Origin: Candidatus Tectimicrobiota bacterium
Lineage (GTDB): Bacteria > UBA8248 > JACPRG01
DNA: 36,408 bases
NCBI GenBank assembly: GCA_016190025.1
Contig: JACPRG010000095.1
Span: 1-36,408, forward strand
Reading direction: 5' to 3'
Shown in pieces: positions 24,969-31,896 of this stretch (positions are counted from its first letter, which is position 1; each line of letters begins with the position of its first letter). A model generated the notes under the pieces. The model saw only the letters and a program-made list of their open reading frames with translations. It was not told where the DNA came from and made no database searches. Position numbers and translations under genes: made by a program.

Positions 24969-24987
24969 TAATAATAATTATTATTGA
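24965..24987. promoter_or_regulatory. PerR/Fur-box-like operator palindrome
   Basis: Perfect inverted repeat: arms TCAATAATAAT and ATTATTATTGA around a central A. The inner 15 bases match the Bacillus PerR consensus TTATAAT-N-ATTATAA at 12 of 14 specified positions. It is a conspicuous AT-rich island in GC-rich DNA and covers the perR -35. Confidence 0.75.
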
Positions 24988-25032
24988 AAATGCCCCGGAG
25001 CCACCGCTCCGAGCCGGAAGGCGGTTTTTCGA

Positions 25033-25061
25033 TTGAATTCGCCGGACAATTTCGCTATGAA
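25033..25061 (+). promoter_or_regulatory. Candidate promoter for the transketolase operon
   Basis: TTGAAT at 25033-25038 and TATGAA at 25056-25061 are 17 bases apart. A start near 25068 would give a leader of about 215 bases containing the hairpin block at 25145-25195. Confidence 0.45.
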
Positions 25062-25144
25062 TACACAAGAGGGGGGTTCAAACCGCAAGACACCGGGTGA
25101 GCTGTCTCCTGGGGAGGTCTTTCGGCTGTGGAACGGGGGGCCGC

Positions 25145-25195
25145 CCTCACCTTCCTGGTGAGGAATCCTCACGGGCCTGGTGAGAAAGCCTCACC
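25145..25195 (+). promoter_or_regulatory. Alternating complementary segments in the transketolase leader
   Basis: CCTCACC (25145-25151), GGTGAGG (25157-25163), CCTCAC (25167-25172), GGTGAG (25179-25184) and CCTCACC (25189-25195) alternate. Each can pair with either neighbour, giving mutually exclusive hairpins. A further GGTGAG lies upstream at 25096-25101. It does not match a thiamine-pyrophosphate riboswitch or other leader I recognise. Confidence 0.5.
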
Positions 25196-25282
25196 GTCGC
25201 TCCCCGTCCATTGACTTCGGCCTGGATCTGGGTTGAAGCTTGTGGGTCCCATTCGCCTTGCCCCGAGGGGAGGTCAGCGTTG

Positions 25283-26218
25283 ATGGGTTCAGGCACTCCA
25301 AAGTCGAGAACGCCTTTGAGCACGCCGAAGGCTCCCCTGGCCGACAACGGCTACGGATCCCGTGAGGATTTCCCGGACGACCCCTCCCGTCCTTCTCCGG
25401 CCCGTCCTTCCCTGGAGAGCCTGGCCGAGCGGGCCCGCTCTCTGCGACGCGAGATCATCCAGATGATCGCGACCGCGGGGTCCGGCCATCCGGGCGGGTC
25501 GCTCTCCACGGTGGACATCCTCCTCGTCCTCTACAGTTGTTTTCTTCGCCACCGCGGGCCCGAGAACCCGGACTTCGAAGACCGGGACCGGTTCATCTTG
25601 AGCAAGGGGCACGGCGCTCCGGCCCTGTACGCGGTGCTGGCCGAGTTCGGCTACCTCTCCAAAGAGGAGATGGGAACCCTTCGGAAGCTGGGGAGCCGAC
25701 TCCAGGGGCACCCGGACAAGCGGTTTCTCCCCATCCTGGAGGCCTCGACCGGCTCATTGGGACAGGGGCTGTCCGTCGGCGTCGGCATGGCGTTGGCGGC
25801 GCGGCTGGACAAGAAATCCTACCGGACCTACGTCCTGATCGGAGACGGCGAATCGGAGGAGGGACAGATCTGGGAGGCGGCCATGTCCGCAGCCTACCGG
25901 AAGCTGGACAACCTGACGGCCATTGTGGACGTGAACGGGATTCAGCTGGACGGCTTCACCCGGGACATCCTGAACCTGGAGCCTCTGGCCCCCAAGTGGG
26001 AGTCGTTCGGGTGGTTCGTGCAGGAGATCGACGGTCACGACCTCCGCCAGATTCACGACGCCCTCTCGAGGTGCTCCACCCACCGGGGACAGCCGAGCGT
26101 CATCATCGCCCGGACGGTCAAGGGGAAAGGCGCTTCAGAGATGGAGAACAACCCCGCGTTCCACGGCCGGGCGCCGAATCCCGATGAGACGGCCAGGGCG
26201 CTCCGCGACCTCGCGTGA
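25283..26218 (+). CDS. Transketolase, N-terminal (thiamine-diphosphate) subunit
   Basis: 311 residues; the N-terminal half of a split transketolase, binding the diphosphate of thiamine diphosphate. Signatures: TAGSGHPGGSLS (64-75), SKGHGAPALYAVL (107-119), STGSLGQGLSVGVGMALAA (155-173), and the cofactor motif GDGESEEGQIWEAA (187-200) continuing to LTAIVDVNG. Residues 1-42 are a proline- and serine-rich extension. The ATG at 25283 has AGGGGAGG at 25266-25273, nine bases upstream; the open frame further upstream has no homology. The C-terminal subunit starts 10 bases after the stop. Together they move two-carbon units between ketoses and aldoses in the pentose phosphate pathway. A DXS role is less likely because the enzyme is split and lacks DXS-type features. 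Confidence 0.92.
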   Translation: MGSGTPKSRTPLSTPKAPLADNGYGSREDFPDDPSRPSPARPSLESLAERARSLRREIIQMIATAGSGHPGGSLSTVDILLVLYSCFLRHRGPENPDFEDRDRFILSKGHGAPALYAVLAEFGYLSKEEMGTLRKLGSRLQGHPDKRFLPILEASTGSLGQGLSVGVGMALAARLDKKSYRTYVLIGDGESEEGQIWEAAMSAAYRKLDNLTAIVDVNGIQLDGFTRDILNLEPLAPKWESFGWFVQEIDGHDLRQIHDALSRCSTHRGQPSVIIARTVKGKGASEMENNPAFHGRAPNPDETARALRDLA

Positions 26219-26228
26219 GGAGGCTTCG

Positions 26229-27302
26229 GTGACAGAGGCTTTGGTCAGAGAGTTCGAGATGGGCGGGGCCACGCGGGACGCCTACGGGAAGACCCTGGTC
26301 GAGCTGGGCGAAGAAAACCCGGACATCGTCGTCCTGGACGCGGACCTGAGCGAATCCACGCGGACCAAAAAGTTCGCCGAGAAGTTCCCGGAGCGGTTCT
26401 TCAACATGGGCATCGCCGAGGCCCACATGGTCTCGACCGCGGCCGGGCTGGCCTCCTGCGGGAAGATCCCCTTCATCAGCAGCTTCGCCGTGTTCATGAT
26501 GTGCAAAGGGTTCGACCAGCTCCGCATGTGCGTGGCCTATCCCGGCCTGAACGTCAAGGTCGTCGCCTCCCACGGGGGGATCTCCATCGGGGAGGACGGC
26601 CCCTCGCAGCAGAGCGTGGAGGACCTGGCGCTCGCCTGTGCGCTGGCCGGCTTCCGCGTGGCCGCGCCGGCCGACCCCTGGGCCACGCGGTGCCTGGTCC
26701 GGCAGGCCGCCGAGATTCGGGGGCCCGTTTACATCCGCGTGGGGAGGCCCCCTGCGCCCATCCTCTACTCGGACAAGGACAAGATCGAGTTCGGCCGCGC
26801 GACGGTCCACGGCCTCGGCCGGGACGTCACCGTCCTGACCAACGGCCTGCTCGTGGCCGAGGCCCTCAAGGCGAGCGATCTGGCCCGCCAGGAGGGCCTG
26901 GACCTGGGCGTGGTGGACGTGCACACCTTGAAGCCCCTCGACGTGGAAAAGGTGGAGGAGGCGGCCCGCGCCTCCGGGGCCCTGGTCGTCGCGGAAGAGC
27001 ACCTCCTGGCGGGAGGGCTTTGCAGCCAGGTGGCCATGGCGGCGGCGAACTCCCGCCCCGTCCCCATCGAGTTCGTCGGGCTTCAGGACACCTACGCCGA
27101 ATCGGGCAAGCCGATGGAGCTCCTGGAGAAATACGGCCTGACCGCCGCGTCCATTCTCCGCGCCGCCGAGCGCGCGGCGCAAAGGAAAGACGCCGGCCGT
27201 CCCCGCCGCTTGAACCGCGCGCCCGGCGACAAGCGCCGCCTCAGTCCGCCAAACGCCCGACCCCGGCGAGGCCGGGCCCTCAGGCCGGCCAAACAACCCT
27301 GA
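26229..27302 (+). CDS. Transketolase, C-terminal (pyrimidine-binding) subunit
   Basis: 357 residues. It has the pyrimidine domain (MGGATRDAYGKTLVELGEENPDIVVLDADLS, split across 10-42), the catalytic region FFNMGIAEAHMVSTAAGLA (the glutamate in GIAE activates the cofactor), SHGGISIGEDGPSQQSVED, and the C-terminal domain (GRDVTVLTNG, DVHTLKPLD, EEHLLAGG). The last 45 residues are an arginine- and proline-rich tail outside the usual family boundary. The GTG start at 26229 is set by GAGGAGG at 26217-26223, five bases upstream and overlapping the stop of the N-terminal subunit. The stop is followed immediately by a hairpin and T-run terminator. Confidence 0.92.
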   Translation: MTEALVREFEMGGATRDAYGKTLVELGEENPDIVVLDADLSESTRTKKFAEKFPERFFNMGIAEAHMVSTAAGLASCGKIPFISSFAVFMMCKGFDQLRMCVAYPGLNVKVVASHGGISIGEDGPSQQSVEDLALACALAGFRVAAPADPWATRCLVRQAAEIRGPVYIRVGRPPAPILYSDKDKIEFGRATVHGLGRDVTVLTNGLLVAEALKASDLARQEGLDLGVVDVHTLKPLDVEKVEEAARASGALVVAEEHLLAGGLCSQVAMAAANSRPVPIEFVGLQDTYAESGKPMELLEKYGLTAASILRAAERAAQRKDAGRPRRLNRAPGDKRRLSPPNARPRRGRALRPAKQP

Positions 27303-27326
27303 GGGCGACCCGCCGAGTCGCCTTTT
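27302..27326 (+). terminator. Rho-independent terminator of the transketolase operon
   Basis: Stem AGGGCGAC (27302-27309) with GTCGCCTT (27317-27324; one wobble pair), a 7-base loop, and TTTT at the 3' side. It starts at the last base of the stop codon. Confidence 0.65.
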
Positions 27327-27351
27327 CGAATGCAGCGTCTGACAAAAATCC

Positions 27352-27373
27352 CCCGCGCGCGCCCGTCCGCGGG
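27352..27373 (-). terminator. Possible terminator of the small zinc-ribbon gene
   Basis: On the - strand, CCCGCG and CGCGGG (27373-27368 and 27357-27352) form a 6-pair stem with a 10-base loop, followed by GGATTTTTG. It is about 100 bases past the gene's stop. Confidence 0.35.
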
Positions 27374-27473
27374 CGCACGTGCAAACCCGCGGCCTTTCTT
27401 TCGGGACGCCCCGCGCGGCGGGCCGCGGCCTACCCGGACAACACTCCTTTTGCCTCTTTTTTTCGTCTCGGGC

Positions 27474-27896
27474 TCAGCCGAGATACGACTCGGGATAAAG
27501 CTTCTTGAGGCAGTCCGGGCAAATGCAGTGCCGGACCGCCGTCTTGGAGGACTCTTTTGCGTGCGAATTTCTCAGAACCCAATTCCCATCCCGATCGAGG
27601 GCGCGGTCGCAGAACGGGCAGACAACCAGTGACTGGCGCCACTTCCGAAAGAGAGCGATCTCCTCTTGCAGGTCACGAAGGAGCACTCTCCTCCTCTCGT
27701 GGGTCCGCGCGTGCGTCGTTTCAGACAATGCATTGACCGTCTCGAGGATCCGGCGGCAGTCGTCCTCGACCTCCCAGAGCCTTTCTTCGCATTCTTTTCG
27801 CGTCGCCGCGCTCGCCTTGAGGTCCAGGAGCCGCGTCCTCAGGGCGAAAATCTTCCGGGCAACCCAGTCCTCATGGTTTTTCTGTAAGGCGTCCAT
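27474..27896 (-). CDS. Small coiled-coil protein with C-terminal zinc ribbon, function unknown
   Basis: 140 residues, very probably a real gene. Residues 1-88 are charged and helical (a likely coiled coil). Residues 90-140 carry CPFC (93-96) and HCICPDCLKKLYPE (123-136), four cysteines suited to one zinc ion (C93, C96, C126, C129). The pattern, ending in ICPDCxxKLYPE, is the same zinc-ribbon-like tail found after PAS/GAF domains and histidine kinases, where the first half usually reads ICxWCKKIRDDxGYW. Here CDRALDRDGNWV occupies that place. In this protein it stands alone, with no sensor domain. The ATG at 27896 has AAAGG six bases upstream; a GTG at 27911 is also in frame. It faces the transketolase operon convergently. 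Confidence 0.72.
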   Translation of the reverse strand: MDALQKNHEDWVARKIFALRTRLLDLKASAATRKECEERLWEVEDDCRRILETVNALSETTHARTHERRRVLLRDLQEEIALFRKWRQSLVVCPFCDRALDRDGNWVLRNSHAKESSKTAVRHCICPDCLKKLYPESYLG

Positions 27897-28268
27897 CGTG
27901 GGCCTTTCCACCCACCCCGGTTGGCGGATGCACTGCCTCTTCCATGGGCGACACCGCTATCCCCGCCTTCACAGCCCATACGACCACCCACTCAAATAAG
28001 AATATCGCCCCCCGCGCCGGCGGCATCGATGATCTGGATCAGCCTCGGCGGCTCCGGGTTTCGATCCATTTCTCTTCCACCGGGTTCTCTTTCGGAATCA
28101 CACCTTTCGAGGGGGCGGGACGGGGGCGACGGGCGGGTCCGTCCCGGGGCCTGAAGGCTCTTCCTTGACAATCAAGGGGGGGGCCTTCCATACTTACGGA
28201 AGGGGAAAAAATGTAACGCGCCGGCCGCGGGCCGGTGGCGAGAGATTGTCCTTTTTGCTGGTCTGAAC
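27897..28268. other. 372-base divergent gap before the HEAT-repeat gene
   Basis: It holds a hairpin (GGGACGG 28117-28123 with CCGTCCC 28139-28145), a promoter candidate (28165-28194) and a 6-3-6 palindrome CCGGCC-GCG-GGCCGG (28221-28235). No gene is supported. Confidence 0.5.
28165..28194 (+). promoter_or_regulatory. Candidate promoter of the HEAT-repeat gene with overlapping palindrome
   Basis: TTGACA at 28165-28170 and CATACT at 28189-28194 are 18 bases apart. An inverted repeat, CCTTCC (28184-28189) with GGAAGG (28198-28203), straddles the -10 and could bind a regulator. Confidence 0.5.
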
Positions 28269-29957
28269 ATGTCCAAGCGTTCCGGGAAGCCCCAAGAGAA
28301 GGTCGCCCGGGTCGCCCAGAGCTCGAAGCGAAAGCAGTTCGGCGAGTTTCTCCAGAAGATCCTCGATGCGCTGAAAAGGGCCGACGGCTTCCAAGAGGCC
28401 GAGGAGCTCGTCGCGGAGCTGAAGAGCTGGGCCGGGAGTTACCTGCCGGCCTTCATGCGCCAGATAGAAGAGGCTGAAGCCGGAGAGCGCCTGGAGCTTC
28501 TGGACCTCCTCTCCCACCTGGAAGACCCGGAGGCCATTCCCCATCTCGAGCGTCTGATCTTCGAGTGGCCGACGGATGTGGCGGCGAAGCGGCGGGCGGC
28601 GGAGATCCTGCAGCAGTTGGGCAGTCCCCTCGAGGTGGGGATGGCGGAGTCGCTGAACAACGCGGCGGCCATCCTTCAGGGGATACCGAATTTCAAGCCG
28701 GCCTCCTTCCACGGGTCGCACCCGCTGTTCGTCAAATTCGTTCGGCTTCCGCCCGCGCTGCGGCGGGCGACCCTCGTCGAGCTGGCCTCCTCGGCCCCCC
28801 AGGTGGCCCTGCACATCATCGAGTTGATTTGCAGCCGGGAGCACAGGTCAGCGCCGGAAACCATCGACGCCCTGGTCCTCCTGGAGGAGCCCCGCGCCGC
28901 CAAGATCCTCCAGGAATTCCTGGAGACGGGCCTGGATAAAGAAACCGAGCGGCGCGTGCGCCGCGCCCTCTACCGCCTCAAGTCCCGCGGGGTCGCGATG
29001 GAAGAAAAGGACCTTGCCGCGAGGCACGAGGGGATTTTCCGGCCCCTGGTCACCCCGCCCCAGGCGTTCATGAGCATCGTGCACGATTCCGGGACGAGGG
29101 TCGTCTGGCTGGCCAAGCCCGTCCCCGGGGCGGGGCGCCTGTTCTTTCAAGCCGTCGTCCACGACGAGCGGGGGCTCCTGGACTTTACGGCCGTGGAGCT
29201 CAGCGTCCGCTCCTTCCGGTCCTACATGGACGAGATCACGAAGCGGGACCCGGAGACACCCGTCGCGGAGGTCCCGGCCGAATACGCCGCCCGCCTCATC
29301 GAAGACGCCTACCACCTGAGCCAGGAGCGGAAAGAGGACATCCCGCAGGATTACCCGATTCACCGGCGCCAGGTCGCGGAGCTGTTGGGAGAAGAGCCGC
29401 CGAACCTGGAAAAGAGACTGGGCGAGGCCCACATGGAGCCGGCGGACGGACTGACTCCCGAAGAGATGAGAAAACTCCTCGACCGTCCCGAGTTCGCCGG
29501 GTGGGTCGTGGGCGAGGAAGAGATCGCTCCCTACGTGGAAGAGGTGGAAAAGTCGGTCCTGGAAAGCCGGCTGATTGTCAGCCGGGTCGTGCGGCAGGAA
29601 CAACTGGATGCGGTTTGCCGCAAGGCCGCCGCGGCCCTCTTTCACGCCGACCGCTTGCGGCGCCTAGTGAAGCGGCTCGTGGACACCTCTTACGTTCTCG
29701 CGATGACGGACCGCAAGGAAGCGGCCCGCTCTGCCCTGGGGGTGGCGAAAAGCCTCGGGCGACTCGACGGGGACCCTGCCCAACATCCCTTCCTCTACGA
29801 AATGGTCTTCCGCTCCGTCGCCGGCCTGCTGTCGAGACGGTCCCCGGCGCAGGGGAAAGAACCGGACGAGACCGCCCGGCCAGAGGAACGGGCGAAGCCG
29901 GAGGAACCCTCCCGGATCATCACCCCCGCAGAGTTCGGCAGGACCCTTTCTCAATGA
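28269..29957 (+). CDS. HEAT-repeat-like helical protein of unknown function
   Basis: 562 residues, soluble, strongly charged, no signal peptide or membrane segment. Residues about 70-240 consist of helical pairs resembling HEAT or PBS-lyase repeats, e.g. LLSHLEDPEAIPHLERLIFEWPTDVAAKRRAAEIL (split), and DALVLLEEPRAAKILQEFLETGLDKETERRVRRALYRL. A middle part (about 255-330) has beta-strand character around VVWLAKPVPGAGRLFFQAVV. The C-terminal part is helical and ends in a proline- and glutamate-rich tail. I do not recognise the whole protein. HEAT repeats usually scaffold protein contacts. No clear ribosome site precedes the ATG at 28269, though a promoter candidate lies upstream. The neighbour downstream (hemQ) is convergent, so no operon partner indicates its role. 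Confidence 0.72.
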   Translation: MSKRSGKPQEKVARVAQSSKRKQFGEFLQKILDALKRADGFQEAEELVAELKSWAGSYLPAFMRQIEEAEAGERLELLDLLSHLEDPEAIPHLERLIFEWPTDVAAKRRAAEILQQLGSPLEVGMAESLNNAAAILQGIPNFKPASFHGSHPLFVKFVRLPPALRRATLVELASSAPQVALHIIELICSREHRSAPETIDALVLLEEPRAAKILQEFLETGLDKETERRVRRALYRLKSRGVAMEEKDLAARHEGIFRPLVTPPQAFMSIVHDSGTRVVWLAKPVPGAGRLFFQAVVHDERGLLDFTAVELSVRSFRSYMDEITKRDPETPVAEVPAEYAARLIEDAYHLSQERKEDIPQDYPIHRRQVAELLGEEPPNLEKRLGEAHMEPADGLTPEEMRKLLDRPEFAGWVVGEEEIAPYVEEVEKSVLESRLIVSRVVRQEQLDAVCRKAAAALFHADRLRRLVKRLVDTSYVLAMTDRKEAARSALGVAKSLGRLDGDPAQHPFLYEMVFRSVAGLLSRRSPAQGKEPDETARPEERAKPEEPSRIITPAEFGRTLSQ

Positions 29958-29978
29958 AGAGCGAAAGGGGGGCGGCGC

Positions 29979-30830
29979 CTACTCGCCGCCGTGGAGGCGG
30001 GGCGTCTGGCCGCAGAAAAGCCTGGGCAGCTCTTCCGGTGAGAACCGAAGGCCGACGCAGAACGGGCCGAATTCCCCGTACAGGGCGCTCGCCTCGTCGA
30101 AGCGCATCTCGTAGACCAGCTTCTTGAACACCAACGGGTCTTCGGCGAACAGGTAGACGCCCCACTCCCAGTCATCGAAGCCGATGCTGCCCGTGATGAC
30201 CTGGGTGACGCGGCCGGAATACTTCCTGCCGATCAGGCCGTGGTCGCGCATCATGTGCTGGCGTCTCGCCATGGGCTCCCAGTACCAGTTCACCGTCTCG
30301 CCCCGCCGCTTATTCATCGGATAGAAGCAGAGATAGCGGTCCCGCGGGATGGGCTGATAGAGGCGGCTTTGCACCCGCTCCTTCTGGGCGGCCATCTCGG
30401 CCTGCCACTTCTCCCTCCAGGCTTCGCTGTCCGGCTCGAGGCCCTCGGCCAGAAATTGCCCGTGGAGCTTGGCCGTCAGCTCGTACATCCCCAACTCCAC
30501 GTAGGAGAGGTAGGAATCCACCTCCGCCAGGAGGGCGGAGAGGCGAAGCTTGCGGAATCCCAGCTCCACCTGATTCAGGTCATCGAGCGTCGGCCGGAAG
30601 TGGAGGAGGAGAAGGTCTCCTTTGTGCCCCAACAGGCTGAAAGCGGCGCTCTCGCCCTCCGGGGGGGTCGAGATCCGGGAGAGATAATCCACCGCCTCGG
30701 AAGTCGCCCGGCTCCGCTCCTTCTCCGGCAGCCGATTCCAGGAGGGCCAGTCGATGCGATACACCTCGTGCAGGACGGCCCACCCCTCCAGGGTCTCCGG
30801 AACCACGGCGTGCGCTTGCTTCTCACTCAC
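29979..30830 (-). CDS. hemQ: Coproheme decarboxylase (HemQ/ChdC), chlorite dismutase-like family
   Basis: 283 residues. The chlorite-dismutase-like fold is represented by LFHFRP-like LLLLHFRPTLDDLNQ (74-87) and, in the heme-binding half, FYPMNKRRGE (169-178), NWYWEPMARRQHMMRDHG, GRKYSGRVTQVITGSIGFDDWEWGV and FKKLVYEMRFDEASALYGEFGPF (split). Y170, H197 and Q210 correspond to Tyr145, His172 and Gln185 of Firmicutes HemQ, spaced identically (27 and 40 residues). These are the catalytic tyrosine, the proximal histidine and the distal position. The enzyme decarboxylates coproheme III to heme b in the coproporphyrin-dependent pathway. GTG at 30830 has GAGGGAG eight bases upstream and overlaps the stop of the GT2 gene by 8 bases. 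No other heme genes are near. Confidence 0.9.
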   Translation of the reverse strand: MSEKQAHAVVPETLEGWAVLHEVYRIDWPSWNRLPEKERSRATSEAVDYLSRISTPPEGESAAFSLLGHKGDLLLLHFRPTLDDLNQVELGFRKLRLSALLAEVDSYLSYVELGMYELTAKLHGQFLAEGLEPDSEAWREKWQAEMAAQKERVQSRLYQPIPRDRYLCFYPMNKRRGETVNWYWEPMARRQHMMRDHGLIGRKYSGRVTQVITGSIGFDDWEWGVYLFAEDPLVFKKLVYEMRFDEASALYGEFGPFCVGLRFSPEELPRLFCGQTPRLHGGE

Positions 30831-31896
30831 GGACGGTGCTCCCTCTTTTGTCTTCGGCCCGGTCTTGCCGCAGGCCCGAGGCCTCCCGCGCCGGACGGGC
30901 CTGGGGGTGATCCCGCAGGACGTAAATGGGCTTGTTCATCGAGCCGTAGTAGACGCGGGCGATCAGCTCTCCGAGAAGCCCCATCATCAAGAGCTGCAGA
31001 CCGACGACGATCAGCAGGACGCCCAGGACGAACAACGGACGCCCGCCGATGTCCACGCCGGTGCTGAGCTTCAGGATGGTCAGGTACAGAGAGATCGCCA
31101 GCCCCGCCGCGAAGGAGGCCATGCCCACGCCGCCGAACAGGCGGATGGGGCTCGCCGAGTAGCTCAGAAAGAACTTCACCACCAGCAGGTCCAAGAGGAC
31201 GCGGAAAAAACGGGCCGTGGAGTACTTGGACTCCCCGCGGGTCCGCGGCCGGTGGTTGACCTCAATCTCCGCCAAGCGCGTTCCCATCCAGGAGGCCACG
31301 GCCGGAACGAACCGGTGCAGGTCGCCCCACAACTCCAGATTTTCCACCACCTCCCGGCGGTAGGCCTTGAGGGTGCATCCGTAGTCCTGCAGCCGGACGC
31401 CGGTGATCCAGGAGATCAGCCGGTTGGCCACGAGGGAAGGGAAGCGGCGCCTCCAGAAGACGTCCTTCCGGCGCCTCCGCCATCCGCTGACGATGTCGCA
31501 ATCCCGGATGCGCTCCAGCAGCCGGGGGATGTCGGCGGGGTCGTTCTGAAGGTCCGCGTCCAGGGTGACGACCACCCCCCCCCTCGCGTGGTCAAAGCCG
31601 GCGGCCATGGCGGCGGTCTGGCCGAAGTTCCTGCGCAGGTGAAGGACAAGGGTCGCAGGGTCCTCCCGCTGGATCTGATCCAGGATCTCGCCGCTTCCGT
31701 CCGTGCTCCCGTCATCCGCGTAGATGATCTCGTACGGGACGCCGAGGGGCTCGAGGGCGGAGAGAAGCTCGTCGTGCAGCGGCCGAAGGTTCTCGCGCTC
31801 GTTGTAGACCGGAATGACCACGGAAAGTTCCAGCGCCGCCGGCCCCCTGTCCCCGCGGCCCCGCCCTCTCGGCTCGCTCCGCTCATCCAGGCTCAA
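30823..31896 (-). CDS. Family 2 glycosyltransferase making polyprenyl-phosphate sugar (ArnC/GtrB/DPM-like)
   Basis: 357 residues. A GT2 catalytic domain at 20-240 has LSVVIPVYNERENL, YADDGSTDGS, NFGQTAAMAAGFDHA and the metal-binding DADLQNDP, followed by QDYGCTLKAYRREV. Two membrane segments (about 265-320) anchor it, as in ArnC, GtrB and dolichol-phosphate mannose synthases. It should transfer a sugar from a nucleotide donor to undecaprenyl phosphate at the inner leaflet. The start is TTG at 31896 with GGAGAG six bases upstream, overlapping the TGA of the upstream PAP2/GT39 gene (TTGA). Its product is exactly the donor a GT39 enzyme uses, so the two overlapping genes are functionally linked. 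It also overlaps hemQ, likely by operon packing only. Confidence 0.88.
   Translation of the reverse strand: MSLDERSEPRGRGRGDRGPAALELSVVIPVYNERENLRPLHDELLSALEPLGVPYEIIYADDGSTDGSGEILDQIQREDPATLVLHLRRNFGQTAAMAAGFDHARGGVVVTLDADLQNDPADIPRLLERIRDCDIVSGWRRRRKDVFWRRRFPSLVANRLISWITGVRLQDYGCTLKAYRREVVENLELWGDLHRFVPAVASWMGTRLAEIEVNHRPRTRGESKYSTARFFRVLLDLLVVKFFLSYSASPIRLFGGVGMASFAAGLAISLYLTILKLSTGVDIGGRPLFVLGVLLIVVGLQLLMMGLLGELIARVYYGSMNKPIYVLRDHPQARPAREASGLRQDRAEDKRGSTVRE

Larger units (their letters stand above)
24777..25282. other. 506-base divergent regulatory region between perR and transketolase
   Basis: It contains an AT-rich operator palindrome (24965-24987), a - strand promoter for perR (24940-24968), a + strand promoter for transketolase (25033-25061), and a block of alternating complementary segments (25145-25195). 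Frames in this gap have no recognisable protein features. Confidence 0.6.

Noticed and set aside
25068..25282. TPP riboswitch for the transketolase leader
   Set aside because: The conserved CUGAGA and ACCUGAU elements are absent; the repeated hairpins are a different pattern.
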